The notes under the pieces were generated by a model. That model saw only the letters and a list, made by a program, of their open reading frames with translations. It had not been told where the DNA came from and did not search any database. DNA of 64,000 nt from Streptomyces sp. NBC_00287 (GTDB taxonomy: Bacteria; Actinomycetota; Actinomycetes; Streptomycetales; Streptomycetaceae), in contig NZ_CP108053.1 in NCBI RefSeq assembly GCF_036173105.1, positions 7,192,001 through 7,256,000 on the forward strand, read 5' to 3'. Position numbers and translations under genes: made by a program. Shown piece by piece: positions 34,162-43,900 of the stretch. Numbering within the stretch: position 1 is the stretch's first letter; each line of letters opens with the position of its first letter.

Positions 34162-35339
34162 GTGGGCGGCTGAGCCCGCGGCTGCGCGCGGCACTGGCCG
34201 CCGCCGCGGAGGACCGCATCGTGTTCGACCTCGACGGCATCGCGGCCCAATACGACGAGCTGGTCCGGGAGTTGCCCGGCCTCGACGTCCGCTTCGCCGT
34301 CAAGGCCTGCCCGCTCGACGAAGTGCTGACCCGCCTCGCGGACCAGGGCGCCGGCTTCGACGCGGCGAGCCCCGGCGAGATCGCACTGGCGCTGCGGACC
34401 GGCGTACCGGTGGACCGGATCCACTACGGCAACACCGTCAAGTCCGACACCGACATCGCCGAGGCCCACCGGCTCGGCATCCGGGACTTCGCGACCGACA
34501 GCATCGAGGACGTCGCCGCGATCGCCGCCCACGCCCCCGGTTCCCGGGTGTTCTGCAGGCTCGCCACCAGCGGAGAAGGGGCGCTGTGGGGGCTGAGCCG
34601 GAAGTTCGGCTGCTCGGGGGAGGACGCCGTACGGGTGCTGGAGGCGGCACGGGCGGCGGGCCTGACTCCGGCCGGTCTGTCCCTCCATGTCGGCTCCCAG
34701 CAGATGACCACCCGGGCCTGGCGGCAGGCCTTCGACTCGCTGGCCGAGGTGCTGGAGGCGCTGCACCGGCGCGGGATCGTGCCGGACCACGTCAATCTCG
34801 GCGGCGGCCTGCCCGCGCTCGGCTATGTCGACCGGCGGGGCAGAAGGCTCGAACCCCCGCTGGACAAGATCTTCGTGGTCATCCGCGAGGGCATCGAACG
34901 GCTGAGGAACCTCTCCCCGGCCCCCCTCGACCTCCGCATGGAGCCGGGACGCCATCTGGTCGCCGACCACGGCGCGATCAGGGCGCATGTCTCCCGGCTG
35001 ACCGAACGACGGCAGCCGGACGGCGAGCGGGCGCGCTGGCTGTACCTGAGCTGCGGAAAGTTCAACGGCCTCTATGAGATGGACCAGTTGCGCTACCGGC
35101 TCGTCTTTCCCACTCACCCCGGCACGGAGTACGTGCCCGCGGTCGTCGCCGGTCCCACCTGCGACAGCGACGACGCCTACCCAACGGACCACCCGGTGCG
35201 CGTGCCCAGGGCCGCCGCGTCGGGCGACCCGGTCTGGGTGCTGTCCGCCGGTGCGTACGCCACCAGCTATATGACGCGGGGCTTCAACGGCTTCCGTCCG
35301 CTTCCGTACACCTGGACCGACGGCCACGGAAGGTCCTGA
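34158..35339 (+). CDS. Type III PLP-dependent amino acid decarboxylase
   Basis: The 393-residue alanine-racemase-fold enzyme has FAVKACPLDEVL, whose Lys binds PLP, then HVGSQ, NLGGGLPALGY (phosphate loop) and the C-terminal GPTCDSDDAY, where Cys-Asp acts on the substrate. This pattern is that of ornithine, diaminopimelate and related amino acid decarboxylases. It should supply a diamine or amine building block, which could be the substrate of the AurF-like N-oxygenase. A GTG start overlaps the preceding stop. Confidence 0.87.
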   Translation: MSGRLSPRLRAALAAAAEDRIVFDLDGIAAQYDELVRELPGLDVRFAVKACPLDEVLTRLADQGAGFDAASPGEIALALRTGVPVDRIHYGNTVKSDTDIAEAHRLGIRDFATDSIEDVAAIAAHAPGSRVFCRLATSGEGALWGLSRKFGCSGEDAVRVLEAARAAGLTPAGLSLHVGSQQMTTRAWRQAFDSLAEVLEALHRRGIVPDHVNLGGGLPALGYVDRRGRRLEPPLDKIFVVIREGIERLRNLSPAPLDLRMEPGRHLVADHGAIRAHVSRLTERRQPDGERARWLYLSCGKFNGLYEMDQLRYRLVFPTHPGTEYVPAVVAGPTCDSDDAYPTDHPVRVPRAAASGDPVWVLSAGAYATSYMTRGFNGFRPLPYTWTDGHGRS

Positions 35340-35341
35340 GC

Positions 35342-35881
35342 ATGCGCATACGGACCATCGCCGACGCCGACTGGCCGGGCGTGGCGGCACTCGAAGCCGC
35401 CGTGTACGGGGGCAGTTCGCTGCTGGAGGGGCGGGCCGCGCTGGAGTCGCGGGGCCGCGCCTCACCGAGCACCTGCTTCGTGCTGGACCTCGACGACCGC
35501 ATCGCGGGCTATGTGCTCGCGTTGTCGTATCCGGCCTTCCGTTACCCGGATCTGGGCCGTTCGGAGCGGAACGTCTTCCGCTCGCCCAATCTCCATCTGC
35601 ACGACCTCGCCGTCGCCGAGCAGCTGCGCGGCAGGGGGTGGGGCAGCGCCCTCCTGCGCCAACTCACCGTCGCGGCAAGGTCGCAGAGGTATCGGCGGAT
35701 CTCCCTGATCGCGGTCGGCGGCATGGAGACCTTCTGGTCCGCACACGGCTACCTCACGCACCGCGAGGTCCAACTCCCCCCGAGCTACGGCAAGAACGCG
35801 GTCTACATGTCGACGGCACTGCACGGTGCCGAAGCAACGACTCGCAGAAAGCAGGCTGATGTCCGTGTTCCGCGTCCCTAG
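35342..35881 (+). CDS. GNAT-family N-acetyltransferase
   Basis: The 179-residue protein has the acetyl-CoA loop HDLAVAEQLRGRGWGSALLRQL, an RGRGWG version of the Q/RxxGxG/A motif, and ends in FWSAHGYLTHREV. It starts two bases after the decarboxylase stop, and its 3' end overlaps the MFS start. It may acetylate the amine or product of the operon, for tailoring or self-protection. Confidence 0.85.
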   Translation: MRIRTIADADWPGVAALEAAVYGGSSLLEGRAALESRGRASPSTCFVLDLDDRIAGYVLALSYPAFRYPDLGRSERNVFRSPNLHLHDLAVAEQLRGRGWGSALLRQLTVAARSQRYRRISLIAVGGMETFWSAHGYLTHREVQLPPSYGKNAVYMSTALHGAEATTRRKQADVRVPRP

Positions 35882-37046
35882 CGAGTTCCACCGCACGCAA
35901 TTCGCGATCGCGGCGCTCTTCTGCTTCCTCGGCTTCCAGTACGCCACCTGGGCCGCCCGGCTCCCCGCGCTCAAGACCCGGCTCGACATGACCGAGGAGG
36001 AGCTGGGCCTGCTGCTCATGGCCTGCGGTGCGGGCGCCGCTGCCTCGTTCCCGCTGGTCGCGGTACTGATGAGACGGCTCGGCTCCCGACGGCTGGCCCT
36101 CGTCTCCGCCCTGTGCCTCGGGGCGCTCCTGCTGGCGCTGTCCGCGGCCCCGAACTACCCGGTCGCGCTGGTGATCATCTGCCTGGACGGGGTCGCCGTA
36201 GGCTGCCTCAACGTCGCCATGAACGCGCAGGGCGCCGCCCTGGAGGCCCGCTACCAGCGGACCGCCATGGCGCAACTGCATGCCACCTTCAGCGCCGGAT
36301 CCCTCGGCGCCGCGCTCCTGGCATCCGGCATCAACGTCCTGACCTCGGCCGTCACGGCACACTTCGCGGTGGCCGCCGTCATCCTGGTCCTCCTGCTCGG
36401 CTACGCACAGCCCCGCCTGCTGACCGACGAGCAGCAACAGCCGGAGGAAGAGAAGAAGACCCGTCGCCGAGGACTCGCCCTGCCGTCCGGGCTGACGCTG
36501 TGGATGGGCGGCGCCATGGCCTTCGGCACCGTGACCGAAGGCGCCATGAATGACTGGTCGGCGCTCTATATGGAGGACGTCGTCAAGGCGCCGGAGCACC
36601 TGGTGCCGATGGGCATCGCCGTCGTCTCGGTCGTGATGGTGCTGGCCCGCCTCATGGCCGACAGCTGGCGCAGCCGCTGGGGCGACGCCCGTATCGTCCG
36701 GCTCGGCAGCGCCCTGGCGGGCACCGGACTGGCCCTCGCCCTCCTGGCCGGCGGGGTGGTGCCCACCCTGATCGGATTCGCCTGCGTCGGCCTGGGTGTG
36801 GCAGCCGTCACACCATGCGTCTACGTCGCCGCTGCCGCCCGGGGCCCGGAGGCCCTGGCCCTGGTCGCCGCGACGGGCACCACCGGGCTGCTGGCGGGCC
36901 CGGCCCTGATCGGCTTCGTCGCCGGTGCCACCAGCCTGGTCTGGGGCATGGCGCTGGTCGCCGCCTCGGCCCTGGCGGTCTCCCTGTGCGCGACCCGGAT
37001 CCGCTGGAACGCGCCCGCCGTCGAACCCGTGGAGGCGGCGAAGTAG
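35859..37046 (+). CDS. MFS transporter, YbjJ-like, probable product exporter
   Basis: The 395-residue membrane protein has about twelve hydrophobic spans, beginning FAIAALFCFLGFQYATWAAR with the conserved loop pattern of YbjJ/MFS proteins. A charged central loop is seen near residue 190 (EQQQPEEEKKTRRR). The start at 35859 follows AAGCAGG. The in-frame ATG at 35826 lies deep in the previous gene without a site. It closes the operon and probably exports its product. Confidence 0.87.
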   Translation: MSVFRVPSEFHRTQFAIAALFCFLGFQYATWAARLPALKTRLDMTEEELGLLLMACGAGAAASFPLVAVLMRRLGSRRLALVSALCLGALLLALSAAPNYPVALVIICLDGVAVGCLNVAMNAQGAALEARYQRTAMAQLHATFSAGSLGAALLASGINVLTSAVTAHFAVAAVILVLLLGYAQPRLLTDEQQQPEEEKKTRRRGLALPSGLTLWMGGAMAFGTVTEGAMNDWSALYMEDVVKAPEHLVPMGIAVVSVVMVLARLMADSWRSRWGDARIVRLGSALAGTGLALALLAGGVVPTLIGFACVGLGVAAVTPCVYVAAAARGPEALALVAATGTTGLLAGPALIGFVAGATSLVWGMALVAASALAVSLCATRIRWNAPAVEPVEAAK

Positions 37047-37200
37047 AGCTCCGCGCACCCGGCCGCGGGCAGCGCATCCGACAGCCACCCCGAGCGAATC
37101 GTTAAAGTCGGACACAGCACAGGCGCGACGCACAGGCGTTCGAAATGAAAAAACCTGGTCGTTACCTGTTCTGGTTCAGCGTGCTTTTAGGGTGGTACTT

Positions 37201-38448
37201 GTGGCGCGATCGTTCGAGTCGTTTCAGAGTCCGGCGACGGCTGAGCCTGCCGATTCCGCCGGCTCGCCCCCCTGGGGCGCCGGCGGCTCCCAGCTGAGCG
37301 CGCTGCGCTCGGCGGCCGCCCGCATCGGCACCACCCTGGACGAGGACACCACCTGCGCCGAGCTGACCCAGGAGATCGCCGGACAGGTGGGAGCCGCGGT
37401 GGCGGTCCTGCGCGAGCGCGGCGAAGGCGACCCGGAGTACGACTGGGTCACCGGGAACCCGGAGATGCTGCCCGACGCCCGCTGGGCCGACGAGGTGGCC
37501 CGGAAGGCCGGCGAGAACGACGCCGTACGACTGACCTCCGGCGGCTCCCGGCCCGCCCTGTGCGTGCCCCTCGCCGTCAACGGCCACCGCTACGGCGTGC
37601 TGGTCTGCGCCCGGGAAGGGGCGCCCTTCACCCACGCCGAAGAGGAAGTCGTCGCGTTCCTGACCGAGCGCGCCGCCTCGAACATCCGGCACGCGCGCGA
37701 GCACGACGCGGTGAGCGGCATCGTCGGCAAGCTCCAGCGGGCCCTGCTCGCCGAACCCGGCCGCCCGCATCCCAACCTCGACGTCGCCATCCGCTATCTG
37801 CCCGTCGGACAGCGCGCCCTGGTCGGCGGCGACTGGTGCGAGACCGTACGGCTGCACTTCGGCCGTACGCTGCTCGTCGTCGGCGACGTCATGGGGCACG
37901 GCCTGGACGCCGCCGTCGACATGACGGCCTACCGCTCGGCCCTGCGCTACATAGCCTCCGCCGATCTGCCCCCGCACCGAGTGCTGCGCCAACTCGACGA
38001 CATCGCCTCAGCGGAGCCCGACCGCCGCCCGGCCACCTGCCTCATCGCGCGCGTGGACCCCGTCCGCGGACTGGTCACCCTGGCCAGCGCCGGTCACCTG
38101 CCCCCGGCCGTGATCGACGGAGACGGCAAGGTCTCCCTGCTCCCGGTGCCGGTCGGCCCGCCCCTGGGCACCGGGCTCGGCGGCTACGAACCGGCCACCT
38201 ACCGCCTCGACCCCTCCCAGGCGCTCATGCTCTTCACCGACGGCCTCGTCGAGCGCCGCGGCGAGGACATCGACCAGTCCCTGGACCGGCTGGCCAGGCT
38301 CAGCTTCTCGTCCGCCACCGGCGTCCAGGACGTCCTCGACACCGTGCTCGCCCGCCTCGACGCCCGGCACGCCGAGGACGACGTGGCGGTCCTGGCGGCC
38401 CGCCTCCAGCATCGCTCCGGGCCCACCTCCGACACCCAGTGGCCGTAG
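37201..38448 (+). CDS. GAF and PP2C (SpoIIE) domain serine phosphatase
   Basis: The 415-residue protein has a GAF domain at about residues 20-175 (ALCVPLAVNGHRYGVLVCAR) and a PP2C-type phosphatase at about 185-405. Metal-binding Asp residues are in LVGGDWCETV and VVGDVMGHGLDAAVD, and also late in DDVAVLAAR. Such proteins dephosphorylate anti-sigma antagonists in stress signalling. The GTG start follows AGGGTGG. No anti-sigma partner gene is adjacent. It faces the convergent LPG-synthase-like gene. Confidence 0.88.
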   Translation: MARSFESFQSPATAEPADSAGSPPWGAGGSQLSALRSAAARIGTTLDEDTTCAELTQEIAGQVGAAVAVLRERGEGDPEYDWVTGNPEMLPDARWADEVARKAGENDAVRLTSGGSRPALCVPLAVNGHRYGVLVCAREGAPFTHAEEEVVAFLTERAASNIRHAREHDAVSGIVGKLQRALLAEPGRPHPNLDVAIRYLPVGQRALVGGDWCETVRLHFGRTLLVVGDVMGHGLDAAVDMTAYRSALRYIASADLPPHRVLRQLDDIASAEPDRRPATCLIARVDPVRGLVTLASAGHLPPAVIDGDGKVSLLPVPVGPPLGTGLGGYEPATYRLDPSQALMLFTDGLVERRGEDIDQSLDRLARLSFSSATGVQDVLDTVLARLDARHAEDDVAVLAARLQHRSGPTSDTQWP

Positions 38449-38454
38449 GGCGGC

Positions 38455-39474
38455 TCACAGCACCTTGCGGTGGACCAGCGCGGAGAGCATGAGCACGCCG
38501 GGTATGAGGGGCAGCCAGACCGTCAGCACGCGGTAGCCGATCACGGTCGCCGTGGCCGGTGCCAGGGCGGCGCCGAAGGCGACCATCGTGAACACCAGCG
38601 CCGCGTCCACCGGACCGATCCCGCCCGGCGCCGGGACCGCCCCGACCGCCGTACTGGCGGCGAGAAACGCGAACACCATCTGCGCCCACGACAGCGGCAG
38701 CCCCAGCGAGGCCCCCACCGAGGCGACCACCCCCGCCTGAAGCAGCGGGGTGACGGCCGCCCCGCCCCACAGCGCGAGCACCCGGCTGGGCATGGTGTGC
38801 AGCAGCCGCGCATCGGTCAACGCGGTGTGCAGGAACCCGAGACACCCGCGGCGCAGCGGCCTTACGGTCGCCAGCAGCAGGGCCAGCGTGGCGAGTACGG
38901 TCGCCACGCCCACCGCGACCATCAGCAGGGTCCCGCCGTCCGGGACGAGTCCCTCGAGACGGATCAGCTCCGGGGCCGCCAGCAGCAGGGCGAGCAGTAC
39001 GAACGTCTTCGCAATCGGCTTGACCAGGGAGTACAGGGCGAGCGAGGCGGCGGCCCGGGGCAGGGGTATGCCCTGGCCCTGGAGGAAACGCAGGGTGACG
39101 GCGTGCGCGCCGATGCTCGCCGGGAGCACATGGTTCGCGGCGCCCGCCGCGAACTGCGACGCGACCAGCAGCAGCGGCGGCAGCCGCTCCGGGATGGCCC
39201 CCTGCCGGACGACGGCGGCGGCGACCCAGGTCAGACAGGCGAAGCCGAGCCCGGCCAGCAGCCACCAGGGGTCGGCGGAGGTCAGCCGGGAGGCACCGGC
39301 GTACAGGCCGCGCCAGTCGGCCGCCATCCAGACGCCGATGAGCACGAGCGGCAGGACGGTCAGCACATGACGGGCTAGGCGGGCGGGGGAGGCGGAGTAC
39401 CGGCGGGCGGGGGCGGCGGCCGCGGTGGGGAGCGGGGCGGCCGGAGCGGGGGCGGGGAGCGGGAGAAGGGACAT
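38455..39474 (-). CDS. Lysylphosphatidylglycerol-synthase-like membrane protein (UPF0104)
   Basis: The 339-residue integral membrane protein has about eight spans, including HVLTVLPLVLIGVWMAADW near residue 35, and the family core segment ANHVLPASIGAHAVTLRFLQGQG. It matches the membrane part of MprF/LPG flippases without the C-terminal transferase domain. Its role could be lipid flipping or lipid-linked sugar transfer. The N-terminal 30 residues are Ala/Pro rich. It stands alone, convergent with the phosphatase gene. Confidence 0.8.
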   Translation of the reverse strand: MSLLPLPAPAPAAPLPTAAAAPARRYSASPARLARHVLTVLPLVLIGVWMAADWRGLYAGASRLTSADPWWLLAGLGFACLTWVAAAVVRQGAIPERLPPLLLVASQFAAGAANHVLPASIGAHAVTLRFLQGQGIPLPRAAASLALYSLVKPIAKTFVLLALLLAAPELIRLEGLVPDGGTLLMVAVGVATVLATLALLLATVRPLRRGCLGFLHTALTDARLLHTMPSRVLALWGGAAVTPLLQAGVVASVGASLGLPLSWAQMVFAFLAASTAVGAVPAPGGIGPVDAALVFTMVAFGAALAPATATVIGYRVLTVWLPLIPGVLMLSALVHRKVL

Positions 39475-39825
39475 GGGGCACGTCGTCCTTCCGCGTCACG
39501 CCCACGCGGCGCAGGGCGGACGGATCACAAGGCGAAGCAGTGGGGACGAGCGAAAGGTGCCCGCTGGATGTGACGCCGCGGAGTCCGGAAACCGACGGCC
39601 CATCGAAGAAACGGGTCAGGGCGCCTGTTGTGTGGGTGCTTGCGGTGCGAACGGTGACGATGAGCCGGAATTCGGGTCGAGTGTCAGTGGGGCGTCGTAC
39701 GCTGAACCGCGTAAGCGGAGCGCACTCGTGGAGCTACACGGTGTGATCTTGGCGGGTGTGCGCCGGGGCGGAGCGACGACGGGGGAGTGGGGCGATTGGG
39801 TACGCGACTGGGGTGGCCCTTACTG
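39475..39825. other. Intergenic region without supported gene
   Basis: About 350 bases separate two divergent genes. Short open frames exist but have no ribosome site or recognisable product. A promoter for each direction is expected here. No repeat or hairpin stands out. Confidence 0.5.
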
Positions 39826-40944
39826 ATGGACGGGCCGGAGCCGCCCGGCGATCCGCTCGGGGTACTGCACGACGACCGGCCCGAGCCGGAGCGGGTGGCG
39901 GCCCTGAGACGGCTCGCGGATCTCGCCGCGGGCGCGGGCCCGGGGGCGCTCAACCGGTATGCGGCGGGGCTGTTGGCCGCGGGGCGCCGCGAGGAAGCGG
40001 AACAGGTCTGGGCCCAACTGGTGGCCGGGCGTCCGGACATGGTCGTCGCGCGCTTCAATCTCGCCACCTGCCTCGTCGCGGGCGGCGATGTCGAAGCCTG
40101 CGCGCGCGTCCTGCGGGCGTGCCTGGAGGGCGCCCCGCCGGGCAGCAGGGAGTGGCAGTTGGCCGAGCGGCGGCTCGACGACCTGGCCGAGGCCGGTGAC
40201 GACGCCGAGCGGCAGAACCGGATGCTGAGACTGCGGGTTGCCGCGCTGCGTGAGCGGGTCGCGCTGGGGCTGGCCGAGCCGGGCGACTTCAAGCGGCTGG
40301 CGCGGGCGCTGTACGGCCAGATGCATGTCGCCGACAGCGGTGTCACCGGCCGCGACATGCTGGAGGCGGCGCGCCTGGCGTACGCGGCGGAACCGGAGGA
40401 CCCGGAGGCGCTGGAGGCGTTGGTCCTCGGGCTGCTGGTCGCCGGAACCGAGCGGGAACTGAGCGAGGCGCTACGGAAGTTGGAGAAGGTGGCGCCGCAC
40501 TCCAGGGCGCTGGGCCTGGCCCGCACCATGCGGACGGACCCCGAGTTCGAGGAGGCGGCCCGCGCCCGCCGGGACACCATGCGGGAAGTGATGCGCCGGG
40601 CGGTCGCCGGAGACCGGGCCGCCGAGGACGAACTGCGCGCGGAGAGCCAGAAGTTCGCGGGCAACTTCGAGTACCGCGTCGCGCTGCTCTTCGCCGCGTA
40701 CCGGCGCGGCGACCACGCGGAGACCCGGCGACTGGCCGACGCGCTCGCCGCCGAGCCGGCCGCCGACCATCACGTCCACTTCCACATCGCCCAGTTCTAC
40801 TGGTTCCTGGGCGAACACGAGCGCAGCAGACACCACTTCGCGCTCGCCCATCAGACCGCGGCCACAGAGGGGGACCGGGAGGATGCCCGAGAAGCGCTAC
40901 GCACGGTGGGTGCGGGCACTCCGGAGGAACTCGGGCTCGAATGA
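39826..40944 (+). CDS. TPR-like helical repeat protein near CHAT module
   Basis: The 372-residue all-helical protein has tetratricopeptide-like spacing in several stretches (ALNRYAAGLLAAGRREEAEQVW, RFNLATCLVAGGDVEACARVL, VHFHIAQFYWFLGEHERSRHH). The ATG at 39826 follows GGGGTGG. An upstream in-frame ATG at 39787 would add 13 residues including a TTA Leu codon. It overlaps the CHAT gene by 62 bases if that gene starts at 40883, suggesting coupling. It is probably a sensor or scaffold for the CHAT protease. Confidence 0.65.
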   Translation: MDGPEPPGDPLGVLHDDRPEPERVAALRRLADLAAGAGPGALNRYAAGLLAAGRREEAEQVWAQLVAGRPDMVVARFNLATCLVAGGDVEACARVLRACLEGAPPGSREWQLAERRLDDLAEAGDDAERQNRMLRLRVAALRERVALGLAEPGDFKRLARALYGQMHVADSGVTGRDMLEAARLAYAAEPEDPEALEALVLGLLVAGTERELSEALRKLEKVAPHSRALGLARTMRTDPEFEEAARARRDTMREVMRRAVAGDRAAEDELRAESQKFAGNFEYRVALLFAAYRRGDHAETRRLADALAAEPAADHHVHFHIAQFYWFLGEHERSRHHFALAHQTAATEGDREDAREALRTVGAGTPEELGLE

Positions 40945-43900
40945 CGGGCCGGGGGTGAGGGGAGAGGCCTCGGCGCCGAGTGGCACGGAGGGGGGAGGGG
41001 CGGCCCCGAGCGGCGCCCCGTCCGTAGAGGCTTGGGGCGAGCCGGGCGCGGGGGCGGTGGGGAGTGGCGGCCCGTACGCAGGGGCGCGCGGGGAGCCGGG
41101 TGCGGATGCTGCGGCGGCGCGGGGTGGCGGTGCCTCGCTGGGGGCTCACGGTGAGTCGGGTGGGGCGGCGGTCCCGGGCGGCGGCCGGTCGGCGCAGACC
41201 CGCGGCGAGCTGGGCGGGGATGCGGCCGTTGCCCCGCGCGATGGCTTGGCCGCCGAGACCGGTCGTACTCAGCGCGGTGAGCTGGGCGGGGATGCGGCGG
41301 CTGCCCGGCGTGGTGGCTCGGTCGCCGAGACCGGTCGTACTCAGCGCGGTGAGCTTGGCGCGGATGCGGCGGCTGCCCCGCGCGGTGGTCCCGCCGTCGA
41401 GACCCGCCGTACTCACCGCGGCGAGTTGGGCCCCGATGCCGCAGTAGCCCGGCGCGGCGGCCCCGGCGTCGAGCCTCGTCGTGCTCGCCGCGCCGAGCGT
41501 GCCCTCGTTCAAGAGCTCATGGCTGCCGAGACCGCTCAGCGTGCCGATGGGCTGCTCACCGCGCGGGTCGGGCGGTATGACCCCGAGGGGCTGGTGCGTG
41601 AGCTTGCGGTGCTGCGGGACGAGTTGAGGGCGGCCGGGCGGCCCGCCGAGGGTGCGTTGGCCGAATTCCATCGGGAGAACGTCGAGCGCAGGCGGCCGTT
41701 TCTGGGGCGCGTGGGGCGGATGCTGGACCGGGCCGAGGCGCCCGGAGGCCGGGACCGGCCCGTCGGCTTCCCCGAACCCGTCCACGAACCCCGGCAGTTG
41801 CTGGAGCGCGAGGCCTCCGAGCTGACCGGCCGCGGTGACCTCGACGGCGCGCTGGCCGTGCTGCGGCGGGCCGAGCAGGTCCCCGCGACGGACCCGGAGG
41901 ACATCGTCGGATTCGCCGGACTGCGCTGGCACATCGCCGGAAAGCTGCGCGACGCCGGACGGGCCCGGGAGGCGCTCGCCCTGCTCGACACCGCGCGGCT
42001 CGGTCCGCACGACGGCGGCCGGCTCGCCGGGGAGGCGGACACCAACCGGCTGCGCAGCCGCTTCCACCGGCTGCGCGGGCTGCTCTGCGACGACACGGGC
42101 GCCTACGAGGACGCCCGGCACTCCTTCCGGGAGGCGATGCAGGCGGGCCGGGCCTGCGGCGACCTGGAGGCCGAGTACCACGCGCACACCGACCTCGCCG
42201 CCTCCTACCTCAAGGCGGGCCGGTCCCGGGAGGGCATCAGGGAGTTCCGCCGGGTGCGGGCCTTCGTCGAGGCCAACGGCGGCCGACTGGTCGGCGTGCT
42301 CAACAACCTCGGCGGCGCCTATGCGGACGCGGGCGAGAAAGAGGCCGCCCGCGCCTGCTACCGCCGCGCGCTCACGCTCCTGGAGGCCGAGGGCGGCGAG
42401 GGCCTGAGCATGGTCACCGCCCTGCTCGGCCTCGGCGACCTCGCCTCCCACGAGGGCGACGAGGAGGAGGCCGTCGAGCTCTACCGCCACGCCCTGCTGA
42501 AGAGCATCAGCCCCGTCGCCGGCGTCCTCCACACGGGCCTGCCCCTGGTGCTGACCCGGCTCGACGGCCTGGGCGAGGCCGGGGAGCAACTCCTCGCCAT
42601 GGCCGAGGTGCTCTGCGAGGAACTCGGCGTCACCTTCGACTCCTGGATGGGCCGGAGCCTGTTCCGCCTGGCCCACGCCGACCGGGACCTGAGAGCCGGA
42701 CGGTACGCCGAGGCGGTGGCCGACCTGCGCGCCCTGAGCGAACTCGCCGAGCGGCAGGCCCCGGACGTACAGATGCGGCTCATGGTCACCAAGCGGCTGG
42801 CCGACGCCCTCGCGCGATGGGCGGCCGAGCGGCCGGTGGCCCGGCAGGAGGCGTTCGACGTCCTGTGGGAGACCCGCGCACGGCTGCTGCGGTCGACCGC
42901 GGACGGGACCGGCAACCTGCACGACCGGCCCGCCCTCGTGGCACTCCACCACGGCATCTACGACCGCCTGATCGAGCTGCTCACGGAGCACGGCACCGAA
43001 CTGCGCACGCCCACCGGCAGGCCCGCGCCCGAGCTCGCTTTCGATCTGCACGAGGAGTACAAGACATGGACCGGCGGCGCCGGCCACGAGCACATCGAGC
43101 CCGCCCGCTTCACCGCCCTGCGCGACTGGCTCAGCGCCCACCCGGACGCCGCCGACTGCGCCTATGTGTCGTACTTCTGCGGACACGGCACGCTCACTGC
43201 CTTCGTCCACCTCCCCGGGACCGGCAGGCTCACCCACGTCCGGGTGCCCTTGGGAAGGGGCACCCTGCGGCAGGCCGCCGAGCGGCTGCGCCGGACCTTC
43301 GACGGCGACCCGGACGCCTTCCCGCCCCTCGGTCCGCTCCCGGCCCGGCGGCCCTGGCGGCGCCGCCTCGACTTCCTCGCCGACCTGGCGCCCGGGCTGC
43401 TCGCCGTACTGCCGGAGGTGGCCGGGCGGGAGCTGCTGTGCGTGGCGGCCGACGGCCCCGTGCACGACCTGCCCCTGCACGCGCTGCCCCTGCCCGACGA
43501 CGGCCGCCCCCTGATCGAACGCCACGCCGTCGTCCAGGTCACCGGCGCCACCACCCTGCTCCGGCTGGCCGCCCTCCCACCCGCGCACGGCGGCCCGGCG
43601 GTGTACGTCGGCGCGGTGGCCGACCGCGACGACCCCGAGCCCGAGCGTCTCGAACGGGACGCGGACCTCGTGGCGGCCGCGGGTCGTCCGGTCACCGGGG
43701 CAGCCGGCATCGAGGCCACCCCCGACGCGGTCGCGGCCGGTCTCGCCACCGCGTCCGTGGCGCATCTGGCGGCGCACGGCTGGTTCGACCCCGCCGAGCC
43801 GATGGACTCCGGAGTGTTCCTGGCACACGGCGGCCGACGGCCCGCCCGGGACCCGTACGCCGTGGACGTGGGGACCCGGCTCGACCATCTGCTCACCGCC

